From Fasciola hepatica (taxonomy: Eukaryota > Platyhelminthes > Trematoda > Plagiorchiida > Fasciolidae), in assembly GCA_948099385.1 (NCBI GenBank), contig CANUEZ040000028.1, positions 4,503,501 to 4,567,500 of the forward strand: a DNA stretch of 64,000 nucleotides, given 5' to 3'. Both the position numbers and the translations under genes were made by a program. The notes under the pieces were generated by a model that saw only the letters and a program-made list of their open reading frames with translations, made no database searches and had not been told where the DNA came from. Below, one piece after another: positions 49,846 through 60,900 of this stretch. The first letter of the stretch is position 1; every line of letters begins with the position of its first letter.

Positions 49846-52439
49846 ATATCCCACGATTGTGCTCGTTCAAAATTCATGTCGAAAAATAGTTTTCACTATA
49901 TCTGACGAAACAAAACTTTTCTTCATTAACTACTCTTTGTATTCTATGGAACTTCGGTTCATTAAGATAAACAAAAGTTCGTCAAGATTTTATGTAGTAT
50001 GTCTATCACACAATTTGGAAGATCAAATCAAGTCATGGTCTCTATGTCCAGGTACAATAAAAGAAGGTTGACGGGACTTTCAGTAGACGAAGACATGAAT
50101 TTGAATGTGCGTATTCATGTGTCTGCCACCCTAAATCGAAATGACCCTCTGAAGCTAAAGTGTCATATATAATATGTCCAGTGCACAATGAAGCTAATAG
50201 TACAGTAAGGTTAACGTGACCTATATGATGAAGGACAAAATCAGTTACTTTCAAATTCGTTCTACAGAAAATTGTTTGAAATAATTCTGGCGAATTTATG
50301 GAGGTATATTCAGCTAATACCAGTTGTGAACGTGTCAAAACTGAAGAATACCTTAGGGGAAAAGCCTTTTGATCATTACGTTAGACAGAATGAGCCTATA
50401 CGTTCGGATACAGGAAACTGCAAATGCTTCTGCTTCTTCAACCTTTGGCACAAGGTTATTTTCAATAGAGGAATCTTTATATCTTTTTCTATGAGACTCT
50501 ACTTTTACGCTGCAACAAACAGCATTCAACATGTCCCGATTTGATCATTGGATTTTTTGTACGATGATCTGTTTTGTCGAATTTGTGGCAGTGTGATGTT
50601 GTTAGCCGCGTTTGACGATTGCAGGTTGAGGTGTGCCCAAGTGTGCCAATCTCGTAATCACTGGCACATTTTATTGTGTGGTTAGTTTTAATGGAAAATG
50701 ATTTGGTATAAAATAGGCAACCAACCAGGCAATAGATTGTGTTAAATATTTTCGAGGATGATGCAGGCAAAACTAGTTTTCAAGGACCACATAGTGTAAG
50801 CATGTTTTTCCAGATGAGAATCCTCGTAAATGGTGTGACGTGATTATTGTGAACAATTGAAAAAATGGCAATTAGTGCGGTGCATATATTGTCAGCCTAA
50901 AAGGCAACGACAAACTGATGAATCCCGAAAATCGATAAGCGGGATGGAAGCATGTTGGCACGGATGTACGTGAATTGAGGAGCATCGAAGGCCATCAGAA
51001 GCATGATACTGTCTGGGACTGATGGAGTGAGCCGAATTGGATTTTGGTACAGACAGGTATTGTACGTGCGTGTGCAACGCGACAAAACACGAGTGAGCCA
51101 CTTGCGGATGACAGCAACGTAGATTGGTGACGCAAGATCAGCAAACCCTTCTCCAGAACGGAACTCTTTGGCATACGAATGGCGGATAAAGGTATGATGC
51201 AAACCGTAGTATTGGTTGAAACGTTAGTGGTAGCAGCCGGAGTAGTGATAGTATTGGTATTAGGAGCAGTATTAGGAGTAGTAGCTATAGAATGGTCTCG
51301 ATAGTCATAGTAGGGGTAACCGCAGTAGCAGCAGGGGTAGTACTAGTGTTGAGCGCAGAATGTAAAAAAAGTTAAATTCCCATAACTGGTAAATTCCCAC
51401 ACAGAGGTACACCAGAGATAACGAGTAGAATTTGGGTTTGGAATGCAAATGGAAACCAGCAGAATAAGCCACGAACAAAACACTCACAAGGACCCAAAAT
51501 GCAACACACCAATTCAGATCGGTTGCATTAAGGTGTGAAAATTTAATTTCCATTTGATTCTTTCGTGAGTAAACAAGGCGTACATATTTCATTGGGTGTT
51601 CTACGGCCCCATGTGGGTCATTATTCACGATATAATTGTATTAGATTAGATCGTGCATGTTTGGGAATAAATCCATACGAAACCAATTCACTTTTCTTCG
51701 TAGATATTGGTAGGCTTGGTCTAAGTGGGTGTTACACATTATTAACCGCCCCCAAGGACATTCACCATAGCACACACCTAAAGCCACTTATGTTGTTGCT
51801 AGGCAGCTCCTGTGCAGTACTTATTCCGGATTATTTACTCACTTGTGAGCAACACTTCAATATATGGAAATACTAAGACAGTGTGTCGTGACATGTGAAG
51901 TACAACACAACAATTGAGAGACTTCAATGCACAACATTCTTTTCACCAGAAAGAGCACAAATAGCATTATATACTGAAACATTTTATCAAAATATACACT
52001 TGTCCCACCAGATTTTCATTCACCAGACAAGCCCATGCGATTGCGCAAACAATCAGCTGAACTAGATTACCAAAACTTTGAAAGTGCTTGGCATGCATTT
52101 GTTTAGCAAATATACTTATGAAAACAACATGTAAGGTAGAACGTATTTGTTCTCTACCAAAGGGATAAACCAAAACGCCACTATGACTGAACGGTATAAT
52201 CAAAAAATATTGTCACATGCCATGGTCAAATCAAATTCATGAAAGTCTGTACAGAAGTTAGAGGATTTATTTGAATATAACAACAAGCAGCCCATACTCG
52301 GTCTTACACCACTATCAGGTTAGCCTACAAATATGTCAATAGATCCTCCGTTGCTATTTGCGGAGTTTTCACACTTCCAGCAATGAGTGCCCTTAGTTCA
52401 ATAGGGAATTTGTTTACTGGCCCCTTTTTTGTCTTCCAG
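49846..52439. other. No gene recognised
   Basis: Several ORFs of 70-107 codons lie here on both strands (for example minus-strand 50897-51202 and 51305-51628). They lack known motifs, splice context or a conserved copy in the window, so I do not call them. 50900-51200 looks less AT-rich than its surroundings and may be an old repeat. Confidence 0.4.
51222..51348. repeat. Imperfect GTA/AGT trinucleotide-rich tract
   Basis: Low-complexity sequence with many GTAGTA-, AGTAGT- and GGTAGTA-like steps, interrupted around CTATAGAATGG. No coding or regulatory role is visible. Confidence 0.75.
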
Positions 52440-52460
52440 CACAAACGAAGAAGCGTGCAA
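52440..52460 (+). CDS. Micro-exon, 21 bp
   Basis: The acceptor ...CCCCTTTTTTGTCTTCCAG is the best pyrimidine tract in the window, and the donor is GTGAGT. In phase 1 it encodes Q-T-K-K-R-A, a basic peptide unlike the acidic ones in M1. A decayed relative begins at 52664. It lies about 2.6 kb after K2 and may continue the same transcript. Confidence 0.6.
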
Positions 52461-52663
52461 GTGAGTATATTAAGTGTTTTGACAATACAACTCCTCGAAC
52501 GGCTATAATTAAATGAAATATCATCGATAACACCAGATGGATTTTAGTGAATTTGTCTAGTGATTCTCTGATGGGAATGCATGATATATGAAATCATGAT
52601 GTTTTTAGCCTTCCTGTTTTCTTCACTGAGATTTATTCTTTTAAAAATATGTATTATTCCCAG

Positions 52664-52684
52664 CACAAACAAGCCTGCTTACAT
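52664..52684 (+). pseudogene. Decayed copy of the 52440 micro-exon
   Basis: After TATTATTCCCAG the sequence starts CACAAACAAG, like the exon at 52440. Then it diverges, and at the 21-bp position it has GTCATT instead of a donor. Acceptor, length and open phase 1 remain, but the donor looks lost or very weak. Confidence 0.35.
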
Positions 52685-52829
52685 GTCATTGCTTATACAT
52701 CACAACAACAAATATGTCACTCGTCAACACCTTTTGGGAAGCTTGCAGTTATTAATAATTACAAAGTTGATACTAGATTGAGAAGCCTTTTGTTATACTA
52801 CGATATAGGATGAGACAGACAAATACCGC

Positions 52830-52930
52830 TCTGTTCCAGTATATCAGTGCTAATGTGCGCACATTCATTTTGCACCACTGGTAGCCGTCTTAAACCATAT
52901 TTGGCAACTGAAATATGACTAGGAAGGTGT
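52830..52930 (+). repeat. Repeated non-exonic segment, diverged copy
   Basis: It shares blocks such as TATATCAG, TGTGCGCACAT and GCACCACTG-GCCGT with 44750-44820 and 55190-55245. It indicates a further ancient module copy around the 52440 exon. Confidence 0.5.
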
Positions 52931-54264
52931 CGATGTGAAGTCCGTCAGGAAAATGCTTTTGGATCGTTCAAGGTGAATATTCAGAGCAATAATTATATTT
53001 TTGCCTTCTACAAAATGGTGAAGAATGTTAGGGAAGAGATAATGAATATTTGCAGTCATATCTAATGAAGTATATATCGAGTAATATTAGGTAACAGATG
53101 GCTTTTGATTGCATAGAATTAAGGCAATGGTTGTTGTAGAATAATGTCCGACAAGCGAATCTGTCATGAGCTCCAAGATTTTTGTTTATTACCAGTACCT
53201 AGGTTTATATCTGCTGATGTTGATAATCCTGAAGATGAAGTGGAAAATAATACTAATCACATGGGCATTGTGTACTATCAAACAAGGAAATATAACAATG
53301 CCCCAAAAAAGAATGGCAGATAATACCACGGGTGTATTTCACTAGAAGAGATTTTAGGAACGAACACTGTCTGATGTTAGTAGGTGTCATTCCTACATGA
53401 CTAGTCCAACACAGAATCAGTGTCAATAATATTGGTGAACCAAATAAAATGTGAATACGTTTTAAATTATGTATGAAAAATATGCATTGCCGCAACAAAT
53501 ACCACTGTCTTATACGAATTTACGGGTGACAGTTGTTTTGCATTCTTTGGGACACGGACGTGATACTCCGAAAAAGATTGGAACTTATTGCTTTCCAATG
53601 AGAAACTTGTATTATTTATAGTATTTCCGTTGATAGCCTATTCTGATAAACCCTGCATATTAGCTTTATTCCGTATAATCAATATTTCTTTGTTACCGGA
53701 GGGATTCCACGATTTATTATCTGGTTTATTTATTGGTGATAGAATAACTCTCAACCAGGTGGAATGACCACAGTCATGCACTTTTGGACATTCACCCACT
53801 GCTACATGACTACTAAGTCAAGGTGTTCGGTCGTATACTCCTAATATTTATTTGGTCACAAATAGAAATGTGTGCTTCTGCTAAGGCTTCCACGCAGCAA
53901 CTATTAGTGCTGCCCATTGCTTCCTGTGTAATATTTGTGTTCATCGAGTGACTGGTACAACCGGTTGCATTCCTGACCAACACAAAAATGTCTAACCAGT
54001 TATTCTGTAATTCCTTCATTGACCATGGAAGAATGCTGTCATTGGCATACGGGAGTTTGCTATCTGCTACTCCAAACTGCGCCTTATTTTTATTGTAATT
54101 CATGATCGAATCGTGGTTCAGTTTGATGGCTGGAGTTCAAAATTTACGGCTTCGCTCATTTCTATTCTGAGGAGAATCCATTTCTGCTGCTATAACCTTG
54201 CACAACATCACAAAATGCCGTGCCATTCACTTATTGTGACGATTTGGTTGATGGTACAATTCAG

Positions 54265-54291
54265 GAAACGTGGGAGAGGTTTGGAGAAACT
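54265..54291 (+). CDS. Possible micro-exon, 27 bp
   Basis: It is bounded by ...TACAATTCAG and the strong donor ACT|GTGAGT. In phase 1 it encodes N-V-G-E-V-W-R-N. The acceptor lacks a good pyrimidine tract and no second copy is known in the window. Confidence 0.35.
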
Positions 54292-55019
54292 GTGAGTACT
54301 GAAACCTCTTGAAATGCGATTTTCAGTGTTTATTGGTTCGCTTTTGGTAGTTGTATTGATATCCAGTAGGTTGAATAAACCTATATGAATTCTTGAGATT
54401 TTATTGGTTTATCAATTAAGAGTGATACGCGACTGGAGAAAGCCAAACAATTGCCCAAACACCGACATGTGAAAAACTTCAAGTTACTTCAGTAATCAAA
54501 TGTTTTTAAATTAACCGTGAACTGTTCACATGTTGTAAAGATTACGGTGGGACTCAAAGCCCACCTAATCCGTTTAGCTTTACCGAAATAGATACTGATA
54601 TATAACTGAATCAATGAGAGTGTTTTGAAGCATTCTATGAGTAAACCAATTACAGAAGATCAAATTAAAGTGTCCGGTGTTGAAACAAACACTTCGAAAT
54701 AAACTTGCAAGATCACATTGAATTCGAAAACCCTCTATTTGCAATCAAGTTTCGATTATACGCACATCAATGAGTGGTATACTCTCTGACGATCCGTAAC
54801 ACATTCTTCCTCTCCCAACAGTTGACTTGTTGATCAGAATGAAATATGTTTGCTCAATACTAACCCGAAGTTACGGGCTTATTCATGCAATTCAAATTAT
54901 CGGAAAATCAAATGAAACATGATTATGTCACCTTTTTGATGGCTGGTTTCATTCGATTTGCGACAAAGATTCCTCCATACGAATCTAGGAAAATAAATCC
55001 ACTGCCAAATGGTTAGATC

Positions 55020-55330
55020 CCCACTGTGCGTGATGGCCGTATGTCTTTATTATTCGTGAATGTGCATCTTCCGCAATGGAGGATTCGTTCAACAAATTTA
55101 TTGCATTGTGATTGTGTATCGATGACGCGTACTTTTTTGTTTGATGATTATTATCAGTTCTCGATGATGTTTCGTCCCTTTCTTGGCAAATATATCAGAG
55201 TGCACTGGCTATGTTGTGCACATCATTGAGCACCACTAAACCCGTGGTTAGCTTCTTTTTGCCCTGTTTAATGATCGCCACTGGTACCTAAGACATAGTG
55301 TAAATCCTAGATGATCACAATTTCATGATA
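55020..55330 (+). repeat. Repeated non-exonic segment, copy 2
   Basis: Related to 44569-44900 (see that entry). No exon is visible inside. The flanks 53000-54264 and 54300-55930 hold no gene I can support. Confidence 0.75.
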
Positions 55331-55934
55331 TTATTTCAAGGTGAAACCCGTCGTCGGATGAAAAGTGTTTAGCCCGCGAATAATGTTTGGTTCCCCCTTA
55401 TTTACCGGTGACTATTAGTTCAATGACTTTGCACGACTAACTCATTTTACATTTCTGGTATGAGAAAATCTTGAGAAACGCGCATCGCGATTATTGGTTT
55501 TCCTTAATATTTTGTAAAACGTATGAACCAGAGTTGTTTAAGGTGTGAAGTAGTAACATTCATATTTGCTTGCTCGTTGAAGGCAGTAAGCTTTTACGAT
55601 TGGAGGGTGCACATAAAGTGAGGTCAAAGAAGTTTCATGTAAAAACACAACCTTATTTTCTTATTTTTGATTGGGATTTCCTCCTTATAAATCTGACCGG
55701 TATTATTTAGAAAAGCTATAAATTATAACTTTTGAACCAACATTTTATTTCCATCGGAGAGTATTCAAAGGCTTATAGATTTAAATAAACTAAAATGGCA
55801 GGTTATATCAAGCTAGAAGTGGCTGTATTTTCTTGGGCTTACATCAAAAAAATATTTGTTGACATGAATATTGATGATCAACCGATATAGTGCAAAATGG
55901 ATTGTTCCTTTTCCCTGGACATTCAAAACTGTAG

Positions 55935-55961
55935 TGCAAAAAGTTGTTAACAGACGAAACA
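55935..55961 (+). CDS. Possible micro-exon, 27 bp
   Basis: It lies between ...CATTCAAAACTGTAG and the donor ACA|GTGAGT. In phase 1 it encodes Q-K-V-V-N-R-R-N. A pyrimidine-rich TTGTTCCTTTTCCCTGG lies 17-33 bp upstream of the acceptor. A second AG inside the exon (AACAG) could give an eight-base exon, so the call is uncertain. Confidence 0.33.
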
Positions 55962-56443
55962 GTGAGTTAATACATAAATCTTGCATTCAAAAGTCACAAT
56001 CTTTTCATTAAATCTGTCTTTGTGGGGTAAAAGGTATTCGTTCTTTATTTATCAGCCAAGAAATCACTTTTGGGCTTCAGAAGCACACTGAAAACGTGAT
56101 GCGAACATGAAAAATCAAAGTATTTTTACTGGGACTGCCTCTTCTTTAAAGGATTCTGCACATTTGCAGACATTCTGATCACCAAATCCGTCGATGTTTT
56201 TCGCCTCAGCATCTTGCTATTCCGCTACTGTGCAAGACTTTCCATTACTTGAATGGGATCAAAAACTCTAAGCAATCGAAGGCCCAAGTGGTGTTTAAAA
56301 CAGTAGTGATGCGAAACACTATGGTCGTTTAACACGAGTGTGAATATATAAAATCTCACGACCTGCTGTTTTCCCATATACCGAAGACGTTTCACTGAGA
56401 GTATTGGTTCGGACAAGCAAAATGCGAAATAATATCTTACCAG

Positions 56444-56455
56444 GGCATTATTACC
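56444..56455 (+). CDS. Possible micro-exon, 12 bp
   Basis: GGCATTATTACC lies between ATATCTTACCAG and GTATGC. In phase 1 it encodes H-Y-Y. There is no second copy; it could easily be chance. Confidence 0.22.
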
Positions 56456-56869
56456 GTATGCTCTCGTTTATCGAACTTATGTGACAAAAAGGTAAATTGG
56501 GTTATTAACACCAAATGAAAAAATGTGAATACGAGGGCATCTTCCATAACTCGGCTGTGTTCCTCACAGCTATCCGAAAATATTCAATGGAATATTAGTC
56601 GCAACGACGGCAATTGGGTCTCAGGGATGGTTGCAATCACGGTTACCTTATAACAAGTGAAAGAATGAACTATATGCTTAATGATGGATTATTTATCAAC
56701 AGATTTAAGCCGTTGAAATATACTCCAAAGATCATAACGAAAGCAAAATATACTTCAGTAAAATAAATAGCACCAAAGTTTGCAATCTGAAATAATTGAA
56801 GCTTTACAAAGTGGTACTGTTTACGCTTCGGAAAATCTACATGACTAAATTTGGTTTTCAATTATGCAG

Positions 56870-56890
56870 ATGAACAACAGGGAATAAACC
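56870..56890 (+). CDS. Micro-exon, 21 bp
   Basis: It is bounded by ...TTTTCAATTATGCAG and the strong donor GTGAGT. In phase 1 it encodes E-Q-Q-G-I-N. The region 58370-58450 is a relative with the acceptor kept and the donor missing. Confidence 0.52.
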
Positions 56891-58430
56891 GTGAGTTTAC
56901 TTTGGCACTGAAATGAGCACAGATTTGTCCACAGCCCATGCAATCCAAACCTGAATGTTATATGGAATGTCACAAGGAAGCCTTGTTGCAATCAACGGAT
57001 AAGAATTCTACATCTTTCGGTTATCTTCAACTTCACAAATAATACCCTCCATTGCTAGGAGGTACGCATATGGCCTACACAGTAGTTGAAAGAAAGTCTA
57101 GCGAAGACGTCTTCGTCGGCTTATGGAAATCCATGAGCTCGTGATGGAAGTGAATTTTCAGAATGAAACCACCAAATAAGAAATTGTATTAGTAACCATT
57201 TCGCAGAACTTTCTCAAGCATCGCGGTGAAATTAGCCGATAGGATGTAAACCATATTGCTTGTAGATGTCTGTATAGTCAACAAAACGTACGAGTAAGAT
57301 AACGATGTAATGTAGTTAACATCATTTGCTGCAATAATACACAAATATATAAAATCATGAGGGTACATTCGAAATCGTTTCCAAATGATTCTACCATGAT
57401 AATTTTATCATCAATACTTGCTTTTGCGATTAACTTGGGATATTGTTCTATTTCATGCAAAATACCACTGAGTCGATCGGACAAACAACCTGCGTCGCTG
57501 TTTACTACACACGGGTGGCTCTATTTTGCCCAGAGACTGAGTTTGTATGCATTGTGAATAACTCGGATGCTTGAATGAAAAATTAAGCAGAATAAATGAC
57601 GTGTAAAAACCCAAAAACAAGTGATAACTAAAAATCTATAATCAGTAGACAAAATTCTGTCAGTTTCAATTTGCAGACGTTGTCCCATGGTTTTTCAGCT
57701 AAATCCGTTAACGTTAGGGACATTATGCAAGAAAGGCACAGTCTTTTTCTTCTTTTTCACCACAAATAATTTCATCTTCATGCGAAATGGTATAGTGAAT
57801 GCTTGTTTCTCCAAACTGTAGTAAGTAAGCTGGCAGTAAATGCCCTCTTCGGTTGCCGGTTCACCCATCTTTTCACCTACAGAACACGTTTATGGTTAAC
57901 AGAGACCAGTCCGTCGCCATTAATTACCATCATCCGTACAATTCAATAGAACACAAAAATGTCCATGATAAAACTCAAACCAAATTGCGCCTTCATAAAG
58001 AATAGCATTTTATTGTTCTTCTGCGAGGAGTGCAACAGCTGATAAAATATCTTCTGATTACTTCACACACATCAGGTAGAAGAAAACCATTTCGGATATT
58101 ATTTTCTTGAAAACTATAATGTTCAGTGGACAGAGACCGATGGCCTCGCTCGAATGATCGAAATGTTGTGTGTGGCGGTCCACCCATTTATCCTGTCACC
58201 ATACTGTAAGAACTATATGTACAGATATGAATAGCATAAACACTAATCTCGGTATAAGATTACAAGAATAAACTTTAAACATAAGTGATCCCCGAAAGAA
58301 ATTCGAATGTTGAATAGGAATATGATACAGATTAGTCTGGAACTACGGCACACAACTGTTTGTATTACACTGGGCAAAATGATACTGATTCGAAATATTT
58401 ACTGTCAAAATTTGGCTTTCATTTATCCAG

Positions 58431-58451
58431 ATGACGAATTTCCTAGGGGAA
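58431..58451 (+). pseudogene. Decayed copy of the 56870 micro-exon
   Basis: The upstream intron (AAATTTGG.TTTCA.TTAT.CAG) matches that of 56870 and the exon starts ATGA as well. No GT donor occurs near the expected end. Confidence 0.4.
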
Positions 58452-59034
58452 GCAATCAAATTCTGTAGATTGGATTTTAGCCTAATACCAACACTAACTC
58501 AACCGCCATTAGACTTTACTAGACGAATAAAAAGACAGTTCTTCTCGCCAGTCATTGCAACGGCATTGATAATTGGATGATTTCCACAATCGTTCTCATT
58601 ACTCATGTTTATCCACATACAATGACTACTAAAACACAACGTAATCATGGTCAAGTAGATAGGTGGTTAAAAACTAGAGATGGTGATAATTTGATGGGAC
58701 ACAGTTCCCACCTCATATTACCGTATATATCTAACAAACATTTGGACCTTTTGGATTCAAATTTATCAGCAAATTACAAGTGGTTTTCGCTTAAAACGAC
58801 CTCCGTTGAGTGAATATTCACTAACGTCAAATGGCTCAGTTCCTTGGATTGAAACCGGCCGAATAGTCAAACGTTTTCCCAACCATTTAACATGATTTAT
58901 GGGAATTTTGCGATCAACGTTTATTAAGGACGGATTGCCTATTTTCACTTGGTGAACTTCATCCGTTCGTCATCTGACGCTTCGGCATTCATGGCAGAAA
59001 AGTTTCAAAAAATGGCTGTTCTCAATAGCTGGTA

Positions 59035-59724
59035 ATGTTGAAGTTTCTAGCCACCTGTAGCGGGAAGGAGATGGTTGAACGAGGAGTGTTCACAAGATGG
59101 GAAGAGGCTGACTCCTGCATTGGTATCGTCCAGAAATCAGAATTTGCCCGATTTATCTTGGACGAAGAACAGGCGATTTTCGAGATTGCCAGCTTCAACC
59201 ATAGCCGGTACTGGCCGGCTCAGCCTTTACCCCTCAACTGGGGATGCATTTACATGTGATCTTTCTATGTGCAAGAACGAGACTACTTCTGTGCAGTTTC
59301 TCCAAACAGATGACAATAGCAGCATATGTGATGTGCATTGGGTTGATCGAGATTGAGCCTGGAGTTGGAATGGGCTCTAAATTTCAGTTTATGCTGCATC
59401 ATCTAACAATTCATGGCGTCAATCTGAATGCGCATATCAGGCAGCTGTTCTGTATGACTATCAAATCGCTCGGACGTGATGCAGAACGTGACAGGAAATA
59501 TATCTGCAAGGTTACCAGTTTGCGTGAAGAACACCCCTGTATCCTGGATCAAAAAGACCAGGATCTGTGGCGTCCATAACCTCAGAGACTGTATCGGTAG
59601 AATGTTGGGCGAAAACATCCAAGAATATTGTGGCCTGCAAGGTAATTTTCCGGAGATGAATATAATCATACATCTGGAAGAACCACGTGCTTGGATTCAA
59701 AAATCAAAGGGACCAGCTTTATGA
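59035..59724. other. Compositionally distinct segment with many overlapping ORFs
   Basis: Visibly richer in G and C than its surroundings, with ORFs of 74-111 codons in all + frames and two on the minus strand. None shows a motif I recognise. It may be a degenerate transposon or a duplicated exon of a distant gene. Confidence 0.4.
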
Positions 59725-60332
59725 CGAGTCTTTTTTACTGCCCATTAGGTGGCTATTCAAGTCAGGTTTCACCTTGTATCCATGTGGGAGAGAAGGTGTC
59801 ATCATTCAATAAAGATGGTTACATAGAGCAACAGCTACAATTCTGGGCTGTCAAGTCGTGCTCATAATTTACATGGCAAAATGATTAGCACAGGCGACAT
59901 AGCTGAGGTAAATTTTGCGAATATACAATTTATTCAATTGAAATGGAATATCACGTATCGTGTCCCTGTGCTATATAGAATTAAAATAACACATTTCCTT
60001 AGTAAATTCAAGAGCTTTGGACTAATTGTGCTTGTTTATGCAGTAAAGTGAATATGCAGGATAGAAAAGTCATCCGCCTAATAAATACTGGAAACCACAA
60101 CGTACACAGGATAGGGATCATCCCTCAGTTGACAAAACCTGAAGGCCCTTTTGCCCATGGACCTCATATCATTAGCAAAAGCCCGAATGTGTCCAGCTCA
60201 CACTTAGTTCAAAAATAGATAATTAAGATCAATACGCAATCAGTCATCTAGGTCTATGATCGCTCTAGCTAGTAATGTTCTTATGCTAATTCAAAACTAA
60301 ATCACGATTTCTTCATAATATATTTATCTCAG

Positions 60333-60347
60333 GAGGTGCTTATGGAA
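60333..60347 (+). CDS. Micro-exon A', 15 bp, diverged homologue of array exon A
   Basis: GAGGTGCTTATGGAA lies between ...TATTTATCTCAG and GTAAGT. In phase 1 it encodes G-A-Y-G against G-T-Y-G in the array. Four of 15 bases differ, but length, phase and both splice sites are kept while the surrounding DNA has diverged heavily. Confidence 0.62.
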
Positions 60348-60863
60348 GTAAGTTGCAAACATACATTTTTGCTACTAACATCTCAATTTGGACGAGCAAG
60401 GATCATGCAAAATAGAAATAGAATTTCCCACAATAAGAATTACACCGTCTGACTGAAGTCTTTTCCATTCAGGCGTTTTTGTTTTCTAAGGAAAACGAAG
60501 TATTTCGATAAAACTAACAATCCCTCTTGGAGAGACCATTATAGACAAATAATCGTGTACTCGTGTTTGTGCAAGTCATTCTTGGTTAATTCGTGATAAA
60601 CATGGTACTGCGTGAACAGTCCACGATTCAAACGGTGTTCACGATGCTCAACTCAAGTATCAAAAGTGAACATTCACGGCAATGCATCACACTGGAAGAG
60701 ACTGTTCCGTGATATGTAGAATACAGCAAAACAAATGAGTTTTACGATAAAAACCATTCGAACTGTGTCATTTGTTTGGCCGAGAATTGAAGATAGTACC
60801 AATGACCAGTTCAGTAATGAGTCAACGAAGTGTGAGAGGAATATCTTTGCTTACTATTTACAG

Positions 60864-60872
60864 TTTGAGTCA
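60864..60872 (+). CDS. Possible 9-bp micro-exon, homologous to candidate M
   Basis: TTTGAGTCA lies between ...TTTGCTTACTATTTACAG and GTAAGT, both excellent signals. The flanks align with those of candidate M in the array. In phase 1 the first full codon is TGA, so inclusion would stop translation. In phase 0 it reads F-E-S. It is either a poison exon, a decayed one, or not an exon. Confidence 0.3.
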
Positions 60873-60900
60873 GTAAGTACCTCCCACGAATGATCAACAT

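Larger units (their letters stand above)
56891..60059. other. No gene recognised
   Basis: Apart from the decayed exon at 58431 and the ORF-dense stretch at 59035-59724, I see only AT-rich sequence without paired splice sites of symmetric length. Confidence 0.4.
60060..60900 (+). repeat. Diverged single copy related to the left part of the array unit
   Basis: It is related to about 7515-9000 of unit 1 over scattered blocks: ACACAGGATAG, AATGTGTCC, ATCACGATTTCTTC, the A exon with its splice sites, and CATTCAC.GCAATGCATCAC. The whole is shorter, and the TG microsatellite and the B, C and D exons are not found. It looks like an old relative from before the amplification. Confidence 0.7.

Noticed and set aside
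51305..51628. Minus-strand 107-codon ORF with hydrophobic stretches
   Set aside because: Its end runs through the GTA-rich tract, and there is no motif, start context or conserved copy.
52581..52781. ORF with a signal-peptide-like start (MMFLAFLFSSL)
   Set aside because: It overlaps the decayed copy of the 52440 exon, has no donor in reach to join micro-exons, and no copy elsewhere. The hydrophobicity is likely chance in T-rich DNA.
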